Of a stretch of 64,000 nt of DNA, positions 31,898 to 54,350 are shown piece by piece. Both the position numbers and the translations under genes were made by a program. Every line of letters begins with the position of its first letter. Within the stretch, counting starts at the first letter, position 1. The notes beneath the pieces are model-generated. The model was not told the DNA's origin and searched no databases. It worked only from the letters and a program-made list of their open reading frames with translations. Location of the stretch: assembly GCA_026874595.1 (NCBI GenBank), contig CM049313.1, forward strand, positions 23,432,008 to 23,496,007, in the 5' to 3' direction. The stretch comes from Sipunculus nudus (lineage: Eukaryota > Annelida > Sipuncula > Golfingiida > Sipunculidae).

Positions 31898-33298
31898 TTA
31901 AATATTACTCTGCCGGTTCCTGGTGCGCATGCGCATGCGCATGAACGTCATAACCATCCAGTATATAAGGGTGCATCCCACCATGAAACTTCCAGCGAAG
32001 TGATAGCACACATTATAATTACCGAAACGGTCTTTTAGATGACCTGATAAAATCAAGCCGTAACTGTGCCCAAAACCTTGGTAAAACACCAAAAACCCAG
32101 TTGCGCTCGGTAATAATTCTGTTGGCATATAATTGGACAGAACTGTAATCCGCTGTCCATTAAAGCCACTGAATATAAATCCATATACACACACGACTGC
32201 CATTAATGCTCCGTAATTTGTCAGAAACGGGAGACAAGCGGCCAATGCTCCTGGTATGATGCCGGTCAGCACGTGAACATGCAGCCTCCATGATCGGACA
32301 GATTTCATATCAAACAATAAACCGAAGCCAAAGCGACCAACGCAGTCGGCTACACCGGACATTGACACAAGTAATGCTCCCTTGGTATCCGAGAAGCCGC
32401 GAGATCTCGCGAGAGCTGGCAGCATCATTAGAAACGTTGAGTTGAGAACCGGCATAGCCATGATTGCTAAACCATAAGAAAGGAATGTGACGTTTTTCAG
32501 TGCTTTGCATTGTTGTCTTAGTGCTGCACATCTTGGTGTTTTCTTCTGCTGGGGCTGAACAATTACTTCGCCATCTTCCAGCTTCTCCTCAGTTTTATCT
32601 GTATCGGTCAAGGCACTTACTTCAACATCATTTTGCTTGGAATGATTTTCTGTTTTGTGTGGTGAAACATCAGGGGATTCTCCAGCGTCTTGGTCTGATA
32701 CAGATGTTAATTTAGGCAGCGGGCGATAGAGGGCGCCTGCGACACACACGTGCAACATCATGGCTGATATGACCCACCAACCGCCTGTATATCCGTATGT
32801 ATGTAACAAAAGAGTGATCAACGGGGCCAAACTGAACGCTCCGAGACCGTTACCTAAAGTTGATAGAGACATGGCTTTACCTTTGTTTTTATCGAAGTAT
32901 TTACCTACAGTAATTAAGCTAGGAGTGAAAGCCAAGCATGAACCTGTACCCGTGAGTACTCCGAAACTCAAATACATGTAGAAGATACTATTAGCGAAAG
33001 AACAGGTAATACAACCAGCAAAGATGATTAGCCCGCCAAGCATGACTACACGGCGGCTACCGAAGCGTTCTGACAGCATGCTTGCTAACGGTCCAAGCAT
33101 CAGTCGAAAGAAATTGAAGAGACATATGATGATACTCGTTGCTGCATCAGTCGCCCCGAACCGATCCAACAGCACCACGTAAAACACTCCGAACGAGCGG
33201 GACAGTCCAGTCAACATCATATGCACCAAAGCACAGCCCAGCACTACCAGCCAGCCCCAACCCCCGTCGGGGGCTATCCCGGCACTACTAGTTTTCAT
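31898..33298 (-). CDS. SLC16/MCT family transporter 2
   Basis: A 466-residue 12-helix transporter in one coding exon, paralogue of the gene at 22592-23983. DGGWGW at 11-16, YFDKNKGKA at 134-142 and the helix-8 Asp318/Arg322 pair in SGVADCVGRF are all intact, so a working proton-coupled or facilitated carrier is expected. The loop between helices 6 and 7 (about 192-262) is long, acidic and unlike that of transporter 1, while helices 1-6 are nearly the same. The C-terminus carries an expanded MRMRMRTR run encoded by GCGCAT repeats. A TTTCAG acceptor ending at 33422 suggests a spliced 5' UTR, with a leader of about 120 bases. Substrate not predictable. Confidence 0.95.
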   Translation of the reverse strand: MKTSSAGIAPDGGWGWLVVLGCALVHMMLTGLSRSFGVFYVVLLDRFGATDAATSIIICLFNFFRLMLGPLASMLSERFGSRRVVMLGGLIIFAGCITCSFANSIFYMYLSFGVLTGTGSCLAFTPSLITVGKYFDKNKGKAMSLSTLGNGLGAFSLAPLITLLLHTYGYTGGWWVISAMMLHVCVAGALYRPLPKLTSVSDQDAGESPDVSPHKTENHSKQNDVEVSALTDTDKTEEKLEDGEVIVQPQQKKTPRCAALRQQCKALKNVTFLSYGLAIMAMPVLNSTFLMMLPALARSRGFSDTKGALLVSMSGVADCVGRFGFGLLFDMKSVRSWRLHVHVLTGIIPGALAACLPFLTNYGALMAVVCVYGFIFSGFNGQRITVLSNYMPTELLPSATGFLVFYQGFGHSYGLILSGHLKDRFGNYNVCYHFAGSFMVGCTLIYWMVMTFMRMRMRTRNRQSNI

Positions 33299-33420
33299 TG
33301 TTACTGGTAATAAAGTAGGATTACCACATGCGCTTACTTCGTTAAAGGAGCTTGGTTGGCACTAGATGTTAGGACGTAGCTGTGTGGTCAGGAATCGCGC
33401 TCACGAAGACCCCCATAGTT

Positions 33421-33424
33421 TCTG
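33421..33424 (-). other. Probable splice acceptor of transporter 2 5' UTR
   Basis: Minus-strand GATTTCAG precedes AAACTATGGG. Same leader layout as transporter 1, which makes both acceptors more credible. Confidence 0.35.
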
Positions 33425-35369
33425 AAATCAATGTGCACATGTTGTAGTGCTTCATTCATCAATTTGTTAAGCATGATATATGATAATACAATGCAAAGCA
33501 AAACCCGATGCATGGTTGGTACAGAATATACTGATGAACCAGATAATCAGCATCAATATATAACTTATTTTTTTAGAAGTGTACGAAACCGAAACGAGCG
33601 CCCACTAACCCTATGCTATAAAATTATTTTACCACCGCCAGGTGGCGGGAGTTGTACTATGATTAACCCTTGGTTTGAATTACAATGTGCAGTTGTAGGC
33701 GAAAAGTTCTGAACCGATTTTGATGAAATTTCGTGGAGGATTAGGATAATACCACAGGAATAATCCATTAGATGTTGGAGGTCATCTTAATCACCATACT
33801 ACGTTTTTAAATTCAAAATAGTCTATACCACTGTTAGATTCTATAAGCTTCTGGCAGAGTGCTCGCCCAGGCTTTTCAAAAGGTTCACCCGTCATGTATG
33901 TTTGTAAGCCGTTTAACTGCGCAGGAAAGTTATAAAATAACTATTCACTGGCATTAGGGGGTGGCTCTGTCCTGTAGGTGACCTGGGATGTGGAACCATG
34001 ACAAACATTTCCTGTGTTGCTGTGTATTTTTTTGTGATCGGAGGTTGTGATCACTGACTAATCTAATGTGTTGTATATAAATATATAATATCATAATATT
34101 CACAAAGGTCGAGTCCCACCATTAAAGCGTCCCTTTTGTGTCACTGCCGAGCATGTTATTGTATAGCCCTCGCCTCAGTGAACGGGGGATACCGTAATCA
34201 GCTCTGTCCGTCTATGTCTATCGTGCTACCCGTCTGTCCGTTAATAATGTTAAATTAAATATTCATTTGCAAAGCGACAGCTCAAAATGCGTGACTATTA
34301 AACAATCAATTTAAGTTATATCCAACTGGTCTCTTCACCTGATTAGGTTTATATACATCCTTGATTTATTTTGTGATTTTTTTACAGAATTCTAAATTAA
34401 GTACTTTTTTCGAAATTCAGTTTCCATAACAAGGCAAAGAACACATTTCTCATATTCAATATGGGTGGGGTTGCCGGGTCTTCTGGTTATTTTCTAATTT
34501 AACCGACTATAGAACACTTCTGTAAACATAACATTGATTTGATTGATCGATATTTAAAGTGTTAATGAGACGAATAGAAAATCAGTGGCCACTGTATGTA
34601 TACTGATGAACATACGCACGGCTGGACTGACAATATATTTTTGTTTCCTGATATTGACCTGAATAAAAATTAACCCATAAAATCTTTCAGATAGAAACGT
34701 CATTAGAACATTTGACTCACTCACTGCTCTGCTTACCAATCATCCATATATAAACCTGCATTAATGAGATTATAGATACTGTCATGATTTAGCCACAGGA
34801 TTTATCAGGGCAAAGGTATGTTTAATGTATATTCATGAGTCAATAAATCATGGGTGGTCACTTAGACGTTGGTCCCGTTAGCTTGGTCACGACATATATA
34901 TAGAAACTCGCCATGTTTAAATGATTTTTCAAAATCTGATTTCGTGGTAGTACATAGACATGAACTTATCAGAACGAATAAAATTTTAAAAGTTTTCCCC
35001 TGAAAAAGTTTAACTGTTAACATAACCTGCGCATATCTAGAAATGAAACCGATATCACTATAATTAAATTACTAATTTTCCAAAGCACATGCAAATTTGA
35101 TATTTTTTTTTATTTGGCTAGCTGTTGATAACTTCAGATCGCATTAAATCCGGGATTACGAACTTGTATAACTGATCAGAAGAAAATAATTCACGACGAA
35201 AGATTTTTTAAGGATGTAATCGGATACACATTAATGCAAAAAGACAAAATAAAATTATAATTAAAAATATGCGGATACAGTTTATGTTTATGAATAGATA
35301 CAATATTATTAAAACTGTCATTTTTTATATCCCAACATCTTCAGGGGCTGTGTGTATGTGGGCGTGTGA
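33425..35369. other. Intergenic between transporter 2 and P450 B, part 1
   Basis: A palindromic CCGCCAGGTGGCGG at 33638-33651, followed by 'gaaaagttctgaaccgattttgatgaaat', looks like the end of a dispersed repeat. A CGACC-type remnant lies at 34855-34895. No gene seen. Confidence 0.5.
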
Positions 35370-35492
35370 GTGTGAATGAACAGTTAATTGCAATTGAAAA
35401 AAAATATATATATATTTAAAAAAATTGCATGTGATCGAGTATATGTGAATGAACAGTTAATTGCAATTGAATAAAAAATATATTTAAAAAAA
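35370..35492. repeat. Tandem duplication of about 73 bp
   Basis: GTGAATGAACAGTTAATTGC plus an A/T-rich tail occurs at about 35371 and 35445. Confidence 0.8.
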
Positions 35493-36480
35493 TCACTGTC
35501 AAATATACTGCGTGTCGTCTAGGTGACAGCCACTCAACCGATAAAATCAAATATACAACTAACTGCATATTATATGCGGTGTATGTATCCAGGACCGTCT
35601 GGCACGGCGTACCGTATAGTGAGAGCACGGGAGCTGGGGGTATTGTGCACCACGATTCATATGAGTTTAAAAGCAGTTTTTTTTTTTTTTATTTTTTGCT
35701 AATTTCGCCTTGATAACACTTTTGTCTTCCAAACGTGGCTTACATTTTATTATATGTATATAAAAACTCTGATCACATAATAATTTAATAAAATGAATCA
35801 AGAGTTTTGGGGGCGTACAATATACATGACACCTTGAATGGGGCAGTTCTATTTAATACGAAGCGAGTGTTACTGGTGTGAACCTTAAAGGTAGTGCATA
35901 CATGGTAGACCTAATTCGGTTTAAACGGACGAAATTCAAAACTACTTGCGTATACCAGTGTTAAGTGCTCGTAAACCTACCATTATTCAGTTTACGTGCG
36001 CCCTGAGCCGCCGACAAAGGTTCGCTACACGGAGTCCCATCTTCACTGGCACCGTGATCGTGACACTCACCCTAATATCGTGCGGCTGATTTGTTGATAA
36101 TAAAATGGATGCTTTTGCGTAACTCCCCAGTTTTTCTTCGTCGTCATTATCAGAATTGGATATTTATATATAACGGGGCTATTGCCACTAGCGACGTTTT
36201 TTTCTTTGAATCATCATCTGTTAAAAACAGAAATAATGACCGTGTTTGCTCGTGTAATGGACCGATTGTAAGTCATCAGAGAACCTGTTATTCACAAACA
36301 CACGGCAACTTATCAGTCTTCTGTTGTTAAATAAGGCCGACCATAAGTGAATGTTATTATATCGTATCATGGATAAAGTTGTTACAAAAATCTTCTATTG
36401 GATTTTAGAAGCAGTGAGAGTGATTGTGGGACTCCCACAGGAATGTGGTTTTGACAGTTGACAACAGTTAATTGTCATTA
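35493..36480. other. Intergenic, no gene seen
   Basis: No coding exon or clear repeat. Confidence 0.45.
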
Positions 36481-36495
36481 ACTGTTCTTCTTCAT

Positions 36496-36531
<36 letters not shown>

Positions 36532-36586
36532 TTTATCACTTTATTATTATTTTATTATTATTATTAATATTATTATTATTATTTAA

Positions 36587-36635
<49 letters not shown>
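36481..36635. repeat. (TTC)n and (ATT)n microsatellites
   Basis: TCTTC-type tract at 36485-36530 passes into (ATT)n to 36633. Confidence 0.9.
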
Positions 36636-37795
36636 TAGTTTTAATATTTGTTGTAATATTGATGTGGTAGAAATAGTAGTAGAAGCAGTAGTAGTAGATT
36701 ATGCAGTATATGATTGTTATTACTACCGTTGTTAGTATTAAATTATAACCTCCGCCAGGGAGGTTATATACATTTTCATCCGCGTCTGTTGGATGTCTGG
36801 TGGCTCGTTTAGCCTCGTTTAGTGTGTTTGCAGAATTACCAAAACGGAACAACTAAACCGTCGAAATATGTCAGACTGGGCAGTGAAGAATGCATTAAAT
36901 TTGATATGGACCCTGATAAAAGATTTTTCTATTTATACTATGAAACATTTGAAATGACCTACCCCTTTTAGTGCAGAGTTCCATTTTCCTAATTGCACTG
37001 AGGCCCCACTGCTGTGATTAAAGTTTAAAGGTTCGCTTATAGCTATCTGCCATCTATTATTCCCCGGGAAGACCTCATTACATTGATGTGTGTATCTATT
37101 GATAAAGGACGTTCTGACTGGATTGTTTTGTTTTTGCGAAGATGTGCGCTTAAGGTACAAGTGAACATTTTATATAAGGTTAGTCAAATAATAATGTGCA
37201 GTTGTTGCTCTTGACTTTAAGTTACTTTTTTATCTAATGCTTCTAGGGCTAGGACTGTGAAAAAGAATATGCATAAAGAGACCCCCCCCACACACACACA
37301 CACATACACACACACATATATGCACACATTTTTTTCAAACTCTGTTTGTACCTGGTAAACTGCTAAAGTTAATTGATAAAATTTGATAACAGAAGTTGCA
37401 AAGACACCAAGGCTATTTATAGATGCTTTATATTAGATTTCCTGATAGGATTAATCAGTCTCCACCCTTTATATTAAAATAAGACTACCTGTGGGGTGAT
37501 ACAAATTAGTAGGTTCATCTTTCACAACTGTCAAGTAACCTCCCGGAGATGCTATAAATATCCCCTACATCCTGATCCAGATGAAACTTTCTTCCTGTGG
37601 CGGCAAGGCACATGCAGTAAGTGACAGAAATTAGATGTCCCAGTGTTTAATACGAAACTAATCTCAAGATCCAGTTGATTTTTTAAGGAATAACAGGGGA
37701 GTGTCTCTTTGGCAATTATACAAATAAATTCTGGCAGAAATAACGCTTTAAATTAAGTCAGTTGTAACTCGACATGGCAGAGTATATTTCATTCT
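36636..37795. other. Intergenic with repeat remnants
   Basis: A palindromic ACCTCCGCCAGGGAGGTTA block at 36747-36765 and (CA)n at 37288-37318. No gene seen. Confidence 0.45.
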
Positions 37796-38460
37796 ACTCC
37801 GGGGTGCCCAAGGGTTTTTTTTCTTTAAATCATCTGATATCGCGAGCTGTAGCTTTTATGCTTTGTCCGTCGTCCGTCTGGCCGTCCGTCAGTCTTGACC
37901 TCCGGTTGTCAGTTAACAGGGCACAAAACGCAACGGCTGGACCTAGTTACTTCAAACTTAACATCCATGGAGGTCCTTAAAAGTTTCTTGGAACCATGAA
38001 ATTAGGACACTGTGAGCTTTTTTCTCCGAGTAATGAGGTTTCTTTGTGCACCCAAGAACAATTAGATTTTTTTTATGCATGGGTTGCCATGACACTTGCT
38101 TTGCTTATTGATCATGGACAGTTTCATCATCTCCTGAAGAATGGTGATGCCAACCGTATTTTTAAGCATTTTCCTGTATCTTGCAATTGAATACTGCCAA
38201 ACTGAATCTGAACCTGTGATATCAGTTTCTCATCTATGGTTTCAACTAATGTCCTGCAACCCGATGTGGTAATTAAATTACCATGACTAGATTTCATCAG
38301 TTGGTGAAGACTAGTGGCGCCACCTATATTTTTCTACTTTCGCTAATTTTTAAGTCTATTTTAGAACGTCACCAGTTTCGTATCAGTTTCTCGGGTGCGG
38401 TTCTGAAACCTCATATGATTATTGGCTAGTTCCAGAATCCCCCCCCCCCCCCCCACTTTT
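37796..38460 (+). repeat. Dispersed GTCCGTC-type element
   Basis: Contains GTCCGTCGTCCGTCTGGCCG, then 'acaaaacgcaacggctggacctagttacttcaaacttaac', the same kind of body as other GTCCGTC elements in the window. The right part (38315-38345) carries the GTGGCGCCACCT core seen at 60000-60760. A poly-C run ends it. Confidence 0.5.
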
Positions 38461-38723
38461 CAGCAAGAGGCCGAAGGTTTTTGTAATCAACCCCAGCTTT
38501 TTTTTTTAGAAAATTATATATATTGTATTGCAAATAAATTTATGAATAAATAGAATTACATGCAGAATGGGGTTCGATTTCTGATTTTATTATGACATAT
38601 TATATGTCTTAACCTGGTTCAATAGTAACCTCTACGGGAAACATAACACCTTATCTTTAAAACCTTATACTTAATTGTAATATACATGTATTCGAAATGT
38701 GTCACACAGACCACAAAAAAGTG

Positions 38724-38776
<53 letters not shown>

Positions 38777-39995
38777 GTTGTCCCTACGTTGTTAACCCTC
38801 CCACAGTCATCCCCCACCCTTGAAAATATATTGACGCCACTGGTATACCAAGTATACAATCAACCAGTCAATCTATCATGAGAATTGAGATGTCCATGAC
38901 CCCGCCATTGACCCCGAACCTGTGTGAAAGACCACCTGTCTAATAAGTCCTCAGGCCTTATGGATATTTTGGTCGATTTTTACGGCCCAAAGAAGTTCCT
39001 TTATTGTTGATATCCCCCAAAACGGAATTTTATATGACTTCTGTGTCAACTTCATCGTAATAGGGATGTATTTATGGACGATTACTTCATTCAATGTTTT
39101 GTGCAAAAATACACCTGGATGTTTTAAACAAGTTTACTGAGTATATGACAAGGACTTTATTAAATATAAATCATAATACAGTACATAATGCATATTATAT
39201 GGTACATATATATCAGTTCAAAAGAATCAGCATAAAGCATAAATATTGACATAAATGCTCTCTCTCTCAACACACACACATACACAAACAGTTCCGCATA
39301 TGAAATATCATCACGGAAGGCTTAGATATAACATGTAGTATGTAGATTGCTCTTATATTGTTTCAATCTATATTATATGATTGACGGTGGCCGCACTGGA
39401 GGTTTGTCCCTTTGAACTGCTTTTTTTTAATTGTGGCCAGTGCCTAGAAAATGCATGTTTTTGGTCTTGAACTGTGAGGGATAATGCAAAGTGTGTTCTA
39501 AGGGGGTACATTTCCTTATTTCTCTATGAATCTATATATATATTTCAAATTATTTTTCACAGGGGCTATTGCAGCGCCAACTACGATTGTGATTTCAAGG
39601 CAGATTGCAGTTTTGTTACTCTGAAGCAAGGCCTAATTAGGCCTGGAAACTGATAAATCACATCATGTTACACAATTATTCTCTAAAAATATTTGTCATA
39701 AACAAAACATTTATATCCTGTGCAACACCCCATAATTGCAATCACCCTACAATTACGACCACTTATCTTGGTCCCAAATATTGTTATTGTTATTTCAATG
39801 ATAAATGACTCCTTTCATAATTATAACATAAATGAATATTTCAAGCTGATCTGTAAAAATAGCTTTAAACGGTAGGTTTCCAAAGATGCATTCAAAAGTT
39901 CACGTCAGTCTTTGCCTGTAATGCTTGAACACTGCGTTTTCTGTAACCTTACGTCATACACCACATTTAGTGTCGAAATGGTCACGCGGGACTGA
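38461..39995. other. Intergenic, downstream of P450 B
   Basis: (TA)n at 38729-38770 and a CGACC-type remnant at 39725-39790. The P450 B 3' UTR must end here, but I see no clear AATAAA on the minus strand. Confidence 0.5.
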
Positions 39996-40008
39996 TGACC
40001 TCTGACCT
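39996..40008 (-). promoter_or_regulatory. Perfect DR1 element four bases after the P450 B stop
   Basis: Minus strand AGGTCA-G-AGGTCA, at the same offset from the stop as in gene A, within a conserved TGATCGAGGTCAGAGGTCAT. Confidence 0.5.
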
Positions 40009-40011
40009 CGA

Positions 40012-51222
<11,211 letters not shown>

Positions 51223-51374
51223 TTTAGCTATGTTCCGTATCTGTGTTTTCTGTTTCTAAAATTGTCGACACGATTAATAACTTGTTATTTCTGTTAAACT
51301 TAAGAAGACTGGCCTGCAACAATATCGAGTCGCGCCCGGTTGGGTCTGTGTTTCACTTCAGTTCATAGACAGTC

Positions 51375-51488
51375 ATATATAAAGGGTATCAGAGGGGATT
51401 AAATACTGACCACTGAGCGTCCAATTGAAAAGATTAATCCCAATCAGGACTCCCGCCGTAATCCTTTTGTTTTCAATATATGACGTCA
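51375..51488 (-). promoter_or_regulatory. P450 B promoter module
   Basis: On the minus strand: CRE TGACGTCA 51488-51481, GAAAACAAAAGGATTAC 51474-51458, TGATTGG 51446-51440, AT-rich CTTTATATAT 51384-51375, then the ATG at 51222. Same order and similar spacing as in gene A. The AT-rich box reads as a better TATA on the opposite strand, so its role is uncertain. Confidence 0.6.
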
Positions 51489-51784
51489 TACAGCGGCGCC
51501 TACACGTCAGGTGATCGCAGCTCCCGCTGTTCTAGTAAATGTTAATCCCGCGTTCGTCAATGTCACAGACTATAACTGTAACTATAACTGATACAATTGT
51601 ATCCAGCTGTGTGGCGTCCCGTGTGATCTCTCTAGGTTCCAATCTTTGTTATAAATTTCTAATACAATATTTTATTATATAAAATATTATCATAGGTGGA
51701 CATTTAATACAGCCATGATTTATTGATAAGAACCTTTGGAAAACAGCAATATAAGGAAGCGTTGCCCTTCTCTAAGTTTCGCCA
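51489..51784. other. Upstream flank of P450 B, no gene seen
   Basis: No coding signal. 'ctataactgtaactataactgata' is a short imperfect repeat at 51571-51593. Confidence 0.4.
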
Positions 51785-52070
51785 GGAAGGTGTGTTTTCA
51801 TCCCTGTGTGTTTGAGTATGTGTGGGGGGGGGCGGAGTTTGTGTATGTGTGTGTTCACAACATAACTAACGCCATCATGAACGGAGTTTCATGAAATGTT
51901 AAGAACATTTCAGATATTAGCCATTAATAAATCCATTAGATTTTGGTGTGGATCCGGCATATGATCCAGGTCAAGGAACGTCATAAATGAATATTCAAAA
52001 ATGTGAAGTCACTTATGCATTAATGAATCTGTTAATAGGGACCAGATAAGGAATGCAAACATAGTTCTGG
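51785..52070 (+). repeat. Dispersed repeat, third copy
   Basis: Same family as 25496-25745 and the inverted 26860-27135: GTGTGT head, 'gaacggagtttcatga', 'atgaatattcaaaaatgt' and 'ggaatgcaaac' blocks. Confidence 0.5.
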
Positions 52071-53148
52071 CAGCATCTCACAAATGGAGCCTCGCACAAT
52101 GCGGAGGCCTGCATTCCTTAGAATGCATATTTCTGATTCGTTCTTTGACAGGGCGGCTTTAACCATCTGTATGAAGCCCAGATCAAACTCTCTCCCCATG
52201 GGCCCCTCTCTCAGAACTCCCCAACACACATAAATATTTATGTGATATTTACGGAATTCGGACTCATGTTATCGTCGTTCAACTAGATGCATTAAAAAAA
52301 ACAAATTACTAAATGTGTTTATTTAAAATTCATAGCTTTTATTTAAAAGTTAACTTGCTTAGCCCCTTCAACTCCTCTGTGATATTTGACAATCCTGATC
52401 CATTAAATAAAACATGCAAGCTCCCAAGTTTAATAAGGATTGTTTATTTTATTAAATACTTAATAGCTGAAGAGTTTTACTTTTAATTTACTGAATCAAA
52501 TACACATATTTATTATTTGAATGATAGCTTTTTTGCATGTTTGATGTTTTCCTTCTATTTTTTTTTTGCATTTTGACACAAACACAGATATTTGCTTGTA
52601 TTACTTCACCAGAAATATTATTTTGTCCAATGTTTGATTTCGTCTTATATTATATATATATTATATTATATATTCTGACATCTGATATTTATCAAATACA
52701 GATAATCGCTTGAAACTGTTTTAGAAATAGGCAAGAAAACACCTATCCAACTACACCCAGGCTGTACGTTTCGTTTATATCCACTGGTTTATAACATATG
52801 AGGGGACAGCCAATACAAGCACATCACCGCATTCAGCGCATCTGACGGCAAAATGGAAGAACCAGAGAGTTCAACTTCCGCCTTTGTGTAAACAATATCC
52901 TTAGGTTTTTTTTTTTTTGTCAAAATTGTTGTGTTTACTAATAACTTGTCTATAAACAAGCTCATTCATCTATCACAGAGGCGTTATAAGAGTTTTCCAA
53001 ACAGGAATCACCTACAGATCATTAATAAGTATGCAGGGTAAGCCAGAAATCACATATATTAAATATAGGTGAGTAGGTAGCTTTAAGTACTTATCCCATC
53101 GGTGATGTACTTCTTGAATAATTCCAAGTAAACACTATTTATACGCCC
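52071..53148. other. Intergenic, no gene seen
   Basis: AT-rich with a TATATTATATTA tract at 52648-52672. No gene signal. Confidence 0.45.
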
Positions 53149-53325
53149 GTCTATGGCGGGGCGTACAATGTTATACCTACAGTCTGTCCGTTTACTTTTA
53201 GTGTCGCCGCGATATCTTGCTGGGGCTTTGATGGACGTCTATGGCGGGACGGACAATGGTATACCCACGGTCTGTCCGTTTACTTTTAGTGTCGCCGCCA
53301 TATCTTACTGGGGCTTTGATGGATT
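53149..53325 (+). repeat. 88-bp tandem duplication
   Basis: GTCTATGGCGGG(G/A)CG(T/G)ACAATG starts at 53149 and 53237; each copy ends in GGGGCTTTGATGGA. It is part of a longer dispersed element that continues, diverging, to about 53730. Confidence 0.85.
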
Positions 53326-54000
53326 TTCACGAACCCCCCCCCCCCCCCCCAACTACTTACTAATAGATTATATCGAACGCATTCTATTATGGGCAAATTT
53401 TACGCATAATTGATAAGGTCAAAGGTCACTATGCTACTTTGTGATTTCGCCTCGATAACTGAAATGAAATACATGTATAATGGATTTTGATAAAAACTAA
53501 AAAGAAATATAAATCAATATAATATCTCGCCTATGTTCGATTTCCAGCAAAATTCATGCATATATAATAAGGACAGAGGTCACCAGGCTTTGATGGCGCC
53601 GTGATGACTTACCAAAAATATGATGGATTTTTAAAAAATTCATTATGCAGATTAACCAATAAAGTTTCTCACCTGAATTATAAACATTCAAGCATTATAA
53701 ATGATATCAGAGGTCACAAGATATGTGATGGGCGTATTATGTACCATTTGCGTCTTGCTTAATTTCGTTTTAAGGCGGACATCGGTCAGATTCTGATTAT
53801 TAATAATTAGAATCATTGTTATCATTAATTTTGATTAAGGTAAATTTAGTGACAGAGAACCTGTAGCATAAATAATCCTGACTCAGATTCACAGGGTACC
53901 AGTACTTTGTCCATTCAAAGAGGGCGTCAGCTGAGGACATACCAGCATCTTGCTCCAGTGACATAAGAGAGTCTGTCAACCTGTCAGAGTGACTGTTATC

Positions 54001-54034
<34 letters not shown>
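53326..54034. other. Repeat-derived intergenic DNA with one DR1
   Basis: Poly-C at 53334-53350. A perfect DR1 (AGGTCA-A-AGGTCA) lies at 53416-53428. (AAT)n at 54002-54035. No gene seen. Confidence 0.5.
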
Positions 54035-54036
<2 letters not shown>

Positions 54037-54350
54037 GCAATTACCCGTGCTACGCACGGTTTTGGGCGAGCATTTAGTTCTGATGTCAAATAGTCTGTCA
54101 TAGTTTCATGTCTTGGGTGTACAATGTTACTGTCTCTTTGAATCTGACATTTGGTATAAGTGTTCTGTCTCTGAGTTAACCTTAATTTAGTCGGAGTCTG
54201 AATGACCTGGACGAATACGTTCTTGTCCGAATGGTGGAATGTCTTCGGACAAACCCGGAGCATATGTATGTCAAAAATCACGGCAAACCGTAATGTCAGA
54301 GGAGACATGTAAATTCACACAAATCGCGTTACGCTATTAATATATAGATC
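54035..54350 (+). repeat. CCCGTGCTACGCACGG-type dispersed repeat
   Basis: Opens with the hairpin ACCCGTGCTACGCACGGTTT and closes with CGTTACGCTATTAATATATA. The last 110 bp ('cttcggacaaaccc(g/a)gagcatatgtatgtc', 'aatcacggcaa') recur at 56070-56180, ending in the same way next to simple repeats. Confidence 0.65.
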
